In this document: positions 1-7,504 of the stretch, one piece after another | Position numbering within the stretch: the first letter of the stretch is position 1 | Layout: each line of letters starts with the position of its first letter | Assembly: GCA_025935475.1 (NCBI GenBank) | Contig: JAICVE010000071.1 | Span: 1 to 10,573 of the forward strand | Length of the DNA: 10,573 nucleotides | Origin: Nitrospira sp. | Lineage (GTDB): Bacteria > Nitrospirota > Nitrospiria > Nitrospirales > Nitrospiraceae | Reading direction: 5' to 3' | Translations under genes and position numbers: made by a program | The notes under the pieces: model-generated | Told to the model about the DNA's origin: nothing | Database searches by the model: none | The model's input: only the letters and a program-made list of their open reading frames with translations

Positions 1-2
1 CT

Positions 3-338
3 CCCGATGCGTTGGCACTGCTCGAGAAACACGATTGGCCCGGCAATGTACGGGAACTTCATAATGTGGTGGAGGGGTTGACGATCACCTGCAAGAGCGG
101 AACGATTCAACCGGACCATTTGCCGCCGACGTTTCGCACGGCAAAGGCCTCTGCATCGAGCGTCTCGTCAGAAAAGAGTTCGCTGCTGGCCTTCGGCCTC
201 TCGTTTCAGGAAATGGAGAAGAAAATACTGGAAGAGGCACTGCGTAAGGCAGCAGGCAACGTGTCCGAAGCGAGCCGCCTGCTCAAGATTACGCGAAATA
301 CGCTCCGCTATCGGATGGCCAAATACCACATCTCGTAG
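3..338 (+). CDS. Sigma-54-dependent (NtrC-family) transcriptional regulator, C-terminal fragment
   Basis: This is the last 111 residues of an enhancer-binding protein; the 5' part lies outside the window and the frame is open to the edge. Near the fragment start (residues 12-19) is WPGNVREL, the sensor-II signature of sigma-54-activating AAA+ ATPases, whose arginine contacts ATP. A linker rich in Ser and Ala follows (about 45-65). The end is a Fis-type helix-turn-helix (about 77-111), with GNVSEASRLL as the first helices and TRNTLRYRM as the recognition helix. Such proteins remodel sigma-54 RNA polymerase from upstream enhancer sites, usually after activation of an N-terminal receiver, GAF or PAS domain. 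That domain is not visible, so the signal and targets cannot be named. The stop is TAG at 336-338. It converges on mutS2 with only 36 bases between the two stops. Confidence 0.93.
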   Translation, partial: PDALALLEKHDWPGNVRELHNVVEGLTITCKSGTIQPDHLPPTFRTAKASASSVSSEKSSLLAFGLSFQEMEKKILEEALRKAAGNVSEASRLLKITRNTLRYRMAKYHIS

Positions 339-374
339 TACGCACAAGTCCTCCTCCGCATGCTGATCTGCCGA

Positions 375-2753
375 CTATCGTATGGTGACGATCGTCACGC
401 CGTCGCCGCCCTCCCCTCGATCGCCAGGGCGGGCGTGCGCCACATATGGTGAATCTCTCAGATAGGTTCGCAACGCCGCCTTGAGTTTTCCCGTTCCATG
501 CCCGTGGATGATGCGGAGAAAGGGCGCGCCTTCAAGAGTGGCCCGATCCAGCGCCGCCTTCACATGCTCGAGCGCCTCGTCGGCCGCATGACCTCGTACG
601 TCGACCACCCGGTGTTCTTCCGCGTAGTACGCGCGACCTTGGGCTGCCGGCTGTGGCATGGAAAAAGGAGCAGTCGTCGGGCGTGATTCCAACGCACGGC
701 CGACGGCGGTGAGATTGGCCACGGTGGCGAGGAGTTCACCTTCACCGACCTTTACGCGGACGCGTTTCTTCCCGCGGGGCGCCTCCAACAAGGTTCCCGT
801 CATGCTCAGGCCACCGATCTCGACCTGATCTCCAGCCTCGAGCTGCTCCCGCGGAATCGATGCCGCCACCGGCGCCAGATCGGCCTGCGCGCGAGCCTCC
901 AGTTCCATCAAGCGTTCCTTGGCTTCTTTTGCCTTGATCAATTTTTGCTCACGCTTGACCTCGTCGACCGTCGCTTGCACCTCGGCTCGCGCACGACTGA
1001 ACTGTTCCTGCAAACGCTTCTTGATGCCTTTGCGCTCCTCACGCTCGGTCGCCTCCAGCATGGCAAGCTGTGCCCTGGCCTGTGCCGCCGCACTCTCGGC
1101 TTCGGCCCTCGCCTCGACGGCGCGTCCCAAGTCGATGGTCAACTGCCGTTGTTTGTCATGCAGGTCGGCGAGCATCTGCTCGAACGTCCGATCCTCCGCT
1201 TTCAGTTTTTGCCTTGCCTCGTCGAGAATGGCCTGTTCCATTCCAAGACGTCCGGCGATCTCGATTGCCGATGACCCGCCGGGCACGCCCATGAACAATC
1301 GGTACGTCGGGGCCAGCGTCGCCATGTCGAACTCCACACTGGCATTGAGGAACCCCGGGGTCGTTTGCGCCAGAGCTTTCAGGGAGCGGTAATGGGTCGT
1401 CACGATGACTTTCATCCCCAGTGCGGCGAGACGCCGCAGCAAGACTTCGGCAAGCGCCGCGCCTTCGATCGGATCGGTGGAGGTCACTGGCTCATCGAGC
1501 AGCACCAGCGCCTGGCGCCCCGCATATGTCTTCTTCAACAACTCAACCATCTGCGTCATATGGGCCGAGAAACTCGACAAGTCACGAGCAAGATCCTGTG
1601 CATCACCAATATCGGCGAACAACTCCGGGAACACCGCCATCTCCGACTCAGGTTCGCAAGGCAAGTGCATGCCAGCCTTCACCATCAATGCAAAGAGTCC
1701 GACGATTTTCAGCGTGACCGTCTTCCCGCCTGTGTTCGGTCCGGAAATCACGAGGACCTGGACGTGATCGTCGAGCACAAGATCGTTGGCGACGACGTGC
1801 GGTTTGGAGAGAACCAACAACGGATGTCGTGCCTCCTTCAACTTGATTCGGCCCTCGTCGTTCAGAGACACCGGATGAGCCCGGAGTTGCCGGCCAAAGG
1901 CGGCTCGCGCTGCGACCACATCCAACTCCGCAAGGACGTCAAGTCCGGCAAGAATGGTGCGGGCTTGTTGAGCGATGCGGCCGGACAGTTCACGAAGAAT
2001 CCGCATGACTTCACGATCGATCTCACGATCGGCGACCTTGATCGCATTGTTCAGATCGACCAGCTCCCGAGGCTCCAGAAAGACCGTGGCGCCGCTGGCA
2101 GATACATCGTGGACAATGCCGGGGACGCGCCGCTGCATGTCGGTCTTGATGGGGACGACATACCGGCCTTCCCTCTCTGCAAAGTAGCGTTCCTGGAGAG
2201 CCTCTTCGTAGCGCTGTGAGTGAAGGATGTGTTCGAGGCGATGACGGATTTCTTGCTTGAGCTCGTTGGCGTGTTGTGTGAGCCGGCGCAATTCCGGAGT
2301 CGCTGAATCACTGATCGATCCGTCCGGTTGAATGGAAGCCTCCAACGTAGCCCTAATGCCGCGCAACCCGTCGCCGGCGGCCAGCGCGGACGCGGCCGCG
2401 ACCAGCGTAGGCGTCTCCTGCGCATGCCTGGCGAGGTGGCGCCGGACCTCGTCCCACAGGGCGAGAACGACGGCGTGATCGCGCAGTTCGTGGGTGTCGA
2501 GCACGGCTCCCTTGCCGGCTCGTCCCACCGCTTCCTCGACATCGGGAAAGGCCATCACGGGCAAGGGATCGGGCCCGTTCTGAACGCCTGCCATTTCCGT
2601 CGTGAGTTGCTGAAGACGACGCGCGTCCGCAAGATCAGACGAAAGCACGCCGGACCGAGCCCGCGCTGCGCCTCTCGTCGACCGCGTATGACCGGCCAGC
2701 AGCGCCAGCAACTTCTTCCATTCCAACACTTCGGTCGTTTGATTCAACAACAT
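375..2753 (-). CDS. mutS2: Endonuclease MutS2 (MutS-family ATPase with Smr domain)
   Basis: A 792-residue MutS2 paralogue lacking the mismatch-recognition domain of MutS. In this family it has been linked to suppression of recombination and, in Bacillus subtilis, to splitting of collided ribosomes. Visible parts: helical core and clamp (about 1-320), Walker A GPNTGGKT (338-345), Walker B ending in D420-E421, H-loop TTHY (H454), a long charged coiled coil (about 520-630), a small beta-rich segment (about 640-685), and a C-terminal Smr nuclease domain (about 713-792) with VDVRG (717-721) and HGHGTGK (750-756). The frame stays open 33 codons further upstream. The ATG at 2753 is preferred because the family N-terminus (LNQTTEVLEW) begins there and AAGGA sits 4 bases before it. 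Unusually, the residues after Walker B read PVTS instead of the common LGAG. It is divergent from gap and convergent with the upstream regulator fragment. Confidence 0.96.
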   Translation of the reverse strand: MLLNQTTEVLEWKKLLALLAGHTRSTRGAARARSGVLSSDLADARRLQQLTTEMAGVQNGPDPLPVMAFPDVEEAVGRAGKGAVLDTHELRDHAVVLALWDEVRRHLARHAQETPTLVAAASALAAGDGLRGIRATLEASIQPDGSISDSATPELRRLTQHANELKQEIRHRLEHILHSQRYEEALQERYFAEREGRYVVPIKTDMQRRVPGIVHDVSASGATVFLEPRELVDLNNAIKVADREIDREVMRILRELSGRIAQQARTILAGLDVLAELDVVAARAAFGRQLRAHPVSLNDEGRIKLKEARHPLLVLSKPHVVANDLVLDDHVQVLVISGPNTGGKTVTLKIVGLFALMVKAGMHLPCEPESEMAVFPELFADIGDAQDLARDLSSFSAHMTQMVELLKKTYAGRQALVLLDEPVTSTDPIEGAALAEVLLRRLAALGMKVIVTTHYRSLKALAQTTPGFLNASVEFDMATLAPTYRLFMGVPGGSSAIEIAGRLGMEQAILDEARQKLKAEDRTFEQMLADLHDKQRQLTIDLGRAVEARAEAESAAAQARAQLAMLEATEREERKGIKKRLQEQFSRARAEVQATVDEVKREQKLIKAKEAKERLMELEARAQADLAPVAASIPREQLEAGDQVEIGGLSMTGTLLEAPRGKKRVRVKVGEGELLATVANLTAVGRALESRPTTAPFSMPQPAAQGRAYYAEEHRVVDVRGHAADEALEHVKAALDRATLEGAPFLRIIHGHGTGKLKAALRTYLRDSPYVAHARPGDRGEGGDGVTIVTIR

Positions 2754-2757
2754 GAGA

Positions 2758-2762
2758 TCCTT
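2758..2762 (-). promoter_or_regulatory. Ribosome binding site of mutS2
   Basis: On the minus strand this reads AAGGA, 4 bases before the ATG at 2753. It decides between this start and an in-frame ATG at 2852, which would add 33 residues with no family resemblance. Confidence 0.7.
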
Positions 2763-2904
2763 GCAGTGATGATTCCGCTCGGCCACACGGAAGAAAACTC
2801 TAACGAACCGGCCATCGGACACGCAAGCCGGCAGGAAGGGAGGACGCGCCAACCGGTCGCCGCAGCGTGCTTACGCGAGAGGAGAGAAAACGCTCTGACA
2901 ACGC

Positions 2905-2945
2905 GGGGTTACCACTTTTGTATCGCTTGACTCGGAGGGGTAACC
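2905..2945. repeat. Paired 9-base motif flanking the gap -35 box (possible operator)
   Basis: GGGGTTACC (2905-2913) and GGGGTAACC (2937-2945) are direct copies differing at one base. Their last seven bases, GGTTACC and GGTAACC, are also exact inverted repeats of each other. The offset of 32 bases is close to three helical turns. The right copy lies inside the promoter spacer and the left copy just upstream of the -35 box, a layout that would suit a dimeric regulator. No regulator is identified, and a seven-base match can arise by chance. Confidence 0.35.
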
Positions 2946-2956
2946 GCCGATACTAT
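2927..2956 (+). promoter_or_regulatory. Candidate sigma-70-type promoter of the gap-pgk-tpiA-secG cluster
   Basis: TTGACT (2927-2932, five of six bases matching the -35 consensus) is followed by overlapping -10 candidates: GATACT (2949-2954, 16-base spacer) or TACTAT (2951-2956, 18-base spacer), each matching four of six. The implied start of transcription is near 2961-2963, giving a leader of about 50 bases before gap. The location, in the divergent spacer directly ahead of the cluster, supports it. I see no riboswitch-like fold in the leader. Confidence 0.55.
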
Positions 2957-3010
2957 CGCCATCGTTGCAACGGGGAAGAACGGGGGTTTTTGGGAAGGGA
3001 CAACTTCACC

Positions 3011-4024
3011 ATGGCTATCAAAGTCGGCATCAACGGATTCGGACGGATCGGGCGCAACGTCTTACGCGCCTCCCTCGGCGATCCGGAGTTACAGTTCGTC
3101 GCCATCAATGATTTGACCGACGCCAAGACATTGGCCTATCTGCTGAAGTACGACTCGGTGCACGGCACCCTCAAGGGAAGCGTCGAAGCAAAAGACGATC
3201 AGATCCTGGTCGATGGAAAATCGATCAAAGTGCTGGCGATGAAGGATCCGAAGGAGTTGCCTTGGAAGGATCTGAACGTCGAGGTGGTCATTGAGTCGAC
3301 CGGTCGGTTTACCGATCGGGAAGGAGCGGGCAAGCACCTCTCGGCCGGTGCCAAGCAAGTCATCATTTCCGCCCCAGCGAAAGATCCCGACATCACTATT
3401 GTGTTGGGCGTCAATGAAGACAAGTTCGATCCCAAGGCCCATCACATCGTGTCCAATGCCTCCTGCACGACCAATTGCCTGGCGCCCGTCGCCAAAGTGC
3501 TCTTAGAGACGTTCGGCATCAAGCACGGCGTGATGACCACGATCCACTCGTACACGAACGATCAACAGCTGCTCGACCTTCCGCACAAGGATCTGCGGCG
3601 GGCACGGGCTGCCGGCATATCGATGATTCCGACGAGCACCGGCGCGGCCAAGGCGTTGCATCTCGTGCTGCCCCAGTTGAAGGGCAAAATGGACGGGCTC
3701 GCGATCCGAGTGCCAACCCCCAACGTCTCCTTGGTGGATCTGACCGTGGAAACTGAAAAGGACTGCGATGTGGCAACGGTCAATGACGCATTCCGCAAGG
3801 CCGCGAACGGAGCGTTGAAAGGCATCCTGCAGTATTCCGAGGATCCCATTGTGTCCATCGATCAAAAAGGTGACGATCACTCCGCCACGCTCGACGCCCC
3901 GTTGACGACGGTCATCGACAAACGATTGGTCAAGGTCATGGCGTGGTACGACAACGAATGGGGTTATTCGTGCCGCGTGCGCGACCTGATCAAGGTCCTC
4001 GCAGCGAAATCCAAAGGCCGGTGA
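3011..4024 (+). CDS. gap: Type I glyceraldehyde-3-phosphate dehydrogenase
   Basis: A 337-residue cytosolic enzyme that reversibly oxidises and phosphorylates glyceraldehyde-3-phosphate to 1,3-bisphosphoglycerate with NAD(P). The N-terminal Rossmann motif is INGFGRIGR (7-15). The second-strand acidic residue D34 in AIND points to NAD preference. The active site is SNASCTTNC with nucleophile C152, helped by H179 in TTIHSYT. The C-terminal WYDNEWGYS (312-320) is typical. Length fits the family. The start at 3011 is chosen because MAIKVGINGFG is the normal N-terminus, although the frame is open to 2867. The ribosome site is modest: AAGGGA lies 10 bases upstream. It is the first gene of the cluster, 57 bases ahead of pgk, and probably works in both glycolysis and gluconeogenesis. 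Confidence 0.97.
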   Translation: MAIKVGINGFGRIGRNVLRASLGDPELQFVAINDLTDAKTLAYLLKYDSVHGTLKGSVEAKDDQILVDGKSIKVLAMKDPKELPWKDLNVEVVIESTGRFTDREGAGKHLSAGAKQVIISAPAKDPDITIVLGVNEDKFDPKAHHIVSNASCTTNCLAPVAKVLLETFGIKHGVMTTIHSYTNDQQLLDLPHKDLRRARAAGISMIPTSTGAAKALHLVLPQLKGKMDGLAIRVPTPNVSLVDLTVETEKDCDVATVNDAFRKAANGALKGILQYSEDPIVSIDQKGDDHSATLDAPLTTVIDKRLVKVMAWYDNEWGYSCRVRDLIKVLAAKSKGR

Positions 4025-4081
4025 GCCCTAACCTTCCCACATGATTCGTCAGCCCGCTCCACGCTGACCCATAGGACAGCC

Positions 4082-5281
4082 ATGAATTTGCATAAGCAGA
4101 CGATCGACGACATCTCGCTGTCTGGCAAGCGGGTGATTATCCGCGCCGATTTCAACGTGCCTCTCGACGATTCGCTGCAAATCACCGACGATACCCGGAT
4201 CCGCTCCACGCTTCCAACGATCAACCGTGTGGTCGACGACGGCGGAAAAGCCATTGTCTGCTCCCACCTCGGACGCCCGAAGGGCGCGTTCGATCCAAAA
4301 TTCAGTCTGGCGCCCGTCGCGAAGCGGCTCGGACGGCTGCTCGGAAAAGACGTCATCTTTGCCCCCGACTGCATCGGCCCGAATATCGAAAGCCTCGTCG
4401 CCAAAATGAAGCCCGGCGACGTCATGCTCCTCGAAAATCTTCGGTTTCATTCCGGCGAAGAAAAAAATGATGAGACATTCTCGAAGTCGCTTGCTGCGCT
4501 CGGCGACGTCTACATCAACGATGCCTTCGGCGCCGCGCATAGGGCCCACGCGTCCACGGTCGGGATCACGAAGTACGTGCCCGTTGCGGCCGCGGGCTTT
4601 CTGCTGAAGAAAGAAATTGAATATCTCGAAGGTGCAGTCGAAAATCCCGTGCGACCCTTCGTCGCCATTCTCGGCGGCGCAAAAGTCTCCGGGAAGATCG
4701 GCGTCATCGAGAACCTCGGCAAGCGCGTGGACAAGGTCATCATCGGCGGCGGCATGGCCTTCACCTTTTTGAAAGCCAAAGGGCTCGAAATCGGCAACTC
4801 GCTGGTCGAAAACGACATGCTCGATTTCGCGAAGGGCATCGAAGATCATGCGTTTTCACGCGGTGTGAAATTCTATCTGCCGGTTGATTGCGTCGTGGCC
4901 GCCAGCCGCGAACCTGGCGCCGAAACCAAGATTGTCCCGGTCCAGGAAATTCCCAAAGGCTGGTATGCCCTCGACATCGGTCCCGCCTCGGTGAAGCTCT
5001 TCACGGAAGCCGTGCAGAATGCCAAGACCATTCTCTGGAACGGTCCGATGGGCGTCTTCGAGGTGGACGCGTTTGCGCGCGGCACATTGTCGATTGCGCA
5101 CGCGATTGCCGACGCCTACGCCCTAACGATCGTCGGCGGCGGTGAGACGGCCATGGCGATCCATCGAGCCGGTGAATCCGAGAATATTTCCTTCATCTCC
5201 ACCGGCGGCGGCGCGGCGCTCGAATTATTGGAAGGCAAGCCGCTGCCCGGCCTCGTCGCCCTGCCCGAGCGCAAAGACTAG
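4082..5281 (+). CDS. pgk: Phosphoglycerate kinase
   Basis: A 399-residue cytosolic kinase that transfers phosphate reversibly between 1,3-bisphosphoglycerate and ADP, the step after Gap. The N-terminal substrate domain shows RADFNVPL (about 20-27), SHLGRPKG (about 61-68), LLENLRFHSGEE and DAFGAAHRAHAS. The C-terminal nucleotide domain shows AILGGAKVSGKI, IIGGGMAFTFLK, LWNGPMGVFE and the glycine-rich GGGETAMAI and STGGGAAL near the end. Domains and length are standard. TAGGA lies 5 bases before the ATG and fixes the start. The gene ends in TAG at 5279-5281, 14 bases ahead of tpiA, so the two are probably co-transcribed. Confidence 0.97.
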   Translation: MNLHKQTIDDISLSGKRVIIRADFNVPLDDSLQITDDTRIRSTLPTINRVVDDGGKAIVCSHLGRPKGAFDPKFSLAPVAKRLGRLLGKDVIFAPDCIGPNIESLVAKMKPGDVMLLENLRFHSGEEKNDETFSKSLAALGDVYINDAFGAAHRAHASTVGITKYVPVAAAGFLLKKEIEYLEGAVENPVRPFVAILGGAKVSGKIGVIENLGKRVDKVIIGGGMAFTFLKAKGLEIGNSLVENDMLDFAKGIEDHAFSRGVKFYLPVDCVVAASREPGAETKIVPVQEIPKGWYALDIGPASVKLFTEAVQNAKTILWNGPMGVFEVDAFARGTLSIAHAIADAYALTIVGGGETAMAIHRAGESENISFISTGGGAALELLEGKPLPGLVALPERKD

Positions 5282-5295
5282 CGAATTAGCAACCC

Positions 5296-6069
5296 GTGCG
5301 CACTACCCTCATTGTCGGGAATTGGAAGATGAACAAGACGGCCTCCGAGGCCGTCCGCTTTGTGCAGGAACTGGCCAGCGCTCTGCCCAAGGATCCTTCC
5401 GTAGAGATCGTGCTGGCCCCACCGTTCACCGCGTTGGAATCGGTACATCGCGTTCTGGGCTCCGCCTCCCACCTGGCGCTCGGCGCGCAGAATCTGCACT
5501 GGGAACCACAGGGCGCGTTCACCGGCGAGGTTTCCGGCCCGATGTTGCGCGACCTTGTCTGCACCTATGTCATCATCGGCCATTCGGAACGGCGAGCATT
5601 TTTCGGCGAGCGCGACGTCGACATTCACAGGAAAGTCCGATCGGCTTTGGCCAACGGACTTCGGCCCATCCTCTGCGTCGGCGAATCTCTTGCCGAGCGC
5701 CAATCGGAACGCACAGATGCGGTGGTGACGGGTCAGGTTGCCGCCGGGCTCGCGGAGTTGAGCGTCAAAGAGTTGGACGCCGTCACCATCGCCTACGAAC
5801 CGGTGTGGGCCATCGGCACTGGACATGCGGCCACGACGGAACAAGCCGTCGCCGTACACCGTGCTATCCGCGCCCGCATCGCCGCCGGCTGGTCCGGAGA
5901 CGCGGCAGAACACATGAGGATCCTGTACGGAGGGAGCGTCACGCCACAAAACGCGGCATCGCTCTTGAGCGAATCCGATATTGATGGTGCGCTGGTCGGC
6001 GGGGCTTGTCTGAAGACGGAGTCGTTTGCTACAATCGTCCTCGCCGCAAAGAACAGACCCAAACATTAA
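5296..6069 (+). CDS. tpiA: Triosephosphate isomerase
   Basis: A 257-residue TIM-barrel enzyme interconverting dihydroxyacetone phosphate and glyceraldehyde-3-phosphate, the substrate of Gap. Catalytic residues are all present: N9 and K11 in GNWKMNK, H96 in IIGHSERR, and E168 in the loop YEPVWAIGTG. Phosphate-binding YGGSV (211-215) and GALVGGACL (231-239) close the barrel. The start is GTG at 5296: the next in-frame ATG falls inside the GNWKMNK motif and would remove catalytic residues. No Shine-Dalgarno sequence is evident in the 14 bases after pgk, so translation probably depends on ribosomes finishing pgk. Its stop (6067-6069) is 11 bases before secG. Confidence 0.96.
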   Translation: MRTTLIVGNWKMNKTASEAVRFVQELASALPKDPSVEIVLAPPFTALESVHRVLGSASHLALGAQNLHWEPQGAFTGEVSGPMLRDLVCTYVIIGHSERRAFFGERDVDIHRKVRSALANGLRPILCVGESLAERQSERTDAVVTGQVAAGLAELSVKELDAVTIAYEPVWAIGTGHAATTEQAVAVHRAIRARIAAGWSGDAAEHMRILYGGSVTPQNAASLLSESDIDGALVGGACLKTESFATIVLAAKNRPKH

Positions 6070-6080
6070 TCCAAATCTTT

Positions 6081-6428
6081 ATGCACACACTCGTCATCAT
6101 CATTCACGTCATCGCCTGCTTCCTCATGATCGGCGCCATTCTCTTGCAATCTGGCAAAGGCGCGGAAATCGGTGCGGCATTTGGCGGCTCCAGCCAGACA
6201 GTATTCGGAAGCCGTGGACCGGCAAACTTTCTCAGCAAATTCACGGTCGTGGTCGCCGTCGTCTTCATGGTCACCTCGTTCAGCCTGGCGATTCTTGCGA
6301 AAGAGCGTACCTTCTCCTCCACCGTCATCGACCTTAAGAAAAAGGACGCCTCCGAGCCGGCTTCCACGGCCGCGCCGGACAAGCCGGCGTCCGACTCGCA
6401 TTCGTCGGGCGATCCCGCCACCCATTAG
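6081..6428 (+). CDS. secG: Protein-export membrane protein SecG
   Basis: A 115-residue inner-membrane subunit of the SecYEG translocon, which assists SecA-driven export. The first membrane helix spans about residues 3-22 and the second about 53-74. The conserved cytoplasmic loop between them contains LLQSGKGAEIGAAFGG, the family signature, followed by FGSRGPANFLSK. After the second helix comes a tail of about 40 residues: a short basic patch (KKK, 86-88), then a low-complexity stretch rich in Ser, Ala, Pro and Asp, probably disordered. The ATG at 6081 begins the family N-terminus; the frame is open back to 6006, but that would overlap tpiA. No clear ribosome binding site is seen, as for tpiA. 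secG after tpiA is a common bacterial arrangement. Confidence 0.95.
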   Translation: MHTLVIIIHVIACFLMIGAILLQSGKGAEIGAAFGGSSQTVFGSRGPANFLSKFTVVVAVVFMVTSFSLAILAKERTFSSTVIDLKKKDASEPASTAAPDKPASDSHSSGDPATH

Positions 6429-6456
6429 CCAACGATTCCTAGGCCGCAACGAGCGA

Positions 6457-6543
6457 AAGCCCGATGCGTACGGGTTTGATGTACGTTGAGGGTTTGAGCG
6501 AGCGAGAACGCGGCTTCGGGTAAAGCCGCGTCTCGGCGCGGCT
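6457..6543. repeat. Structured convergent spacer: stem-loops with alternative pairing, possible dispersed repeat or terminator
   Basis: The secG-ilvE spacer holds three structured parts. A first stem-loop pairs 6457-6463 with 6471-6477 (7 bp, one G-U). Next is a direct repeat GGGTTTGA (6472-6479 and 6490-6497). The third part is a strong stem, 6508-6516 with 6523-6531 (ACGCGGCTT/AAGCCGCGT, 6-base loop), which extends to 6503/6535 past one bulged A. A third copy of the arm, CGCGGCT at 6537-6543, could compete for AGCCGCG at 6524-6530. No T-tract follows on either strand, so a classical intrinsic terminator is not supported. A bidirectional terminator or mRNA 3'-end stabiliser between the convergent genes is possible. 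Confidence 0.5.
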
Positions 6544-6582
6544 GGGATCGGGCGGGTGAGAAAAGAAATTTGTTGAACGTCC

Positions 6583-7494
6583 TTAAACGCGGGTGAGCCA
6601 GGAGTCGTGCGACGGATCTTCCCCCCGCACGATCGAAAAAAAGCGCTTCTGCAACGCAACCGTGACCGGACCGGGCTTGCCGGTGCCGATGGGGCGCTTA
6701 TCGATTTCTCTCACAGGAGTCAATTCGGCAGCCGTCCCCGTCACGAACACTTCGTCGGCAATGTACATTTCGTCGCGCGTAAACCGCTCTTCGAGGACGA
6801 CGAGCCCCTGTTCGCGGGCGAGCTCGATCACGGCATTGCGTGTGATGCCCTCGAGAATGGATGTCAGCGGAGTCGTTTTCAGTCGGCCTTTCCGCACGAT
6901 GAAAATATTTTCCCCGGTCCCCTCCGACACATAGCCTTCCGGATCCAGCAAGATGGCTTCATCGTAGCCGTTCCCCTTCGCCTCGCGTTTGGCCAGGATC
7001 GAATTGACGTAATACCCTGAGATCTTCCCTCTCGTCATCGACACGTTGACATGGTGACGGGTAAACGACGAGACGCAGGCGCGCATGCCGTTGGCCAGCG
7101 CATCGTCGCCCAAATACGAGCCCCATTTCCAGGCGGCAATTGCCAGCTTGATCGGATTGTCGCCCGGGTAGACGCCCATGGCTCCATACCCGATATACAC
7201 GAGCGGCCGGATGTAGCAAGCCTCCAGCTTGTTGCTCCGCACGGTTTCGACGATCGCTTCCGCAATCTGCTTTTTTTCGTAAGGAATCGTCATCATGCCG
7301 ATGTGGGCCGAGTCGAACAATCGATCCACGTGCTCATGCAGCTTGAAAATGGCCGATCCTGACTTTCCCTTGTAACAGCGAAGACCTTCGAAGGCTGCAA
7401 GTCCGTAATGCAGCGAGTGGGTCAGGACATGCACCTTCGCGTCCGCCCAGTCGACCAACGAACCATCCATCCAGATTTTTCCCTGCCGGTCCAT
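6583..7494 (-). CDS. ilvE: Branched-chain-amino-acid aminotransferase
   Basis: A 303-residue fold-type IV PLP enzyme that moves the amino group between glutamate and the 2-oxo acids of valine, leucine and isoleucine. The N-terminus carries IWMDG (7-11) and HVLTHSLHYG (22-31), where HYG and the nearby FEGLR (35-39) line the active site. The PLP lysine is K157 in RGKISGYYVNS. The cofactor glutamate region is SEGTGENIF (190-198), and TGTAAELTPV (252-261) binds phosphate and substrate near the end. Length and order match bacterial BCATs rather than D-amino-acid transaminase or aminodeoxychorismate lyase. The ATG at 7494 has no Shine-Dalgarno sequence but lies 10 bases from a good -10 box, suggesting a leaderless message. 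It is 76 bases downstream of the pilZ-like gene on the same strand. Confidence 0.95.
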   Translation of the reverse strand: MDRQGKIWMDGSLVDWADAKVHVLTHSLHYGLAAFEGLRCYKGKSGSAIFKLHEHVDRLFDSAHIGMMTIPYEKKQIAEAIVETVRSNKLEACYIRPLVYIGYGAMGVYPGDNPIKLAIAAWKWGSYLGDDALANGMRACVSSFTRHHVNVSMTRGKISGYYVNSILAKREAKGNGYDEAILLDPEGYVSEGTGENIFIVRKGRLKTTPLTSILEGITRNAVIELAREQGLVVLEERFTRDEMYIADEVFVTGTAAELTPVREIDKRPIGTGKPGPVTVALQKRFFSIVRGEDPSHDSWLTRV

Positions 7495-7504
7495 GGTGAA
7501 GCGG

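Noticed and set aside
339..374. Terminator between the regulator fragment and mutS2
   Set aside because: The 36 bases show no stem of useful length and no T-tract on either strand.
1365..2219. Open frame of 284 codons on the plus strand opposite mutS2
   Set aside because: It is wholly antisense to a strongly recognisable gene, has no family resemblance and is Gln/Arg/His-rich. Long antisense frames are expected in GC-rich coding DNA.
2754..2826. Possible mutS2 promoter on the minus strand, TTGCGT (2826-2821) and TAGAGT (2802-2797), 18-base spacer
   Set aside because: Matches are only three and four of six; too weak to call, although mutS2 must have a promoter in this spacer.
2328..2930. Open frame of 200 codons on the plus strand opposite the mutS2 5' end
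   Set aside because: Mostly antisense to mutS2, with no recognisable domain or ribosome site; it also runs through the gap -35 box.
4049..4849. Open frame of 266 codons on the minus strand opposite pgk
   Set aside because: Mirror frame of pgk codons, with no domain signature and no ribosome site.
5142..5984. Open frame of 280 codons in another plus frame across pgk and tpiA
   Set aside because: Overlaps two certain genes in a shifted frame and is very Arg/Ser/Pro-rich, typical of an out-of-frame reading.
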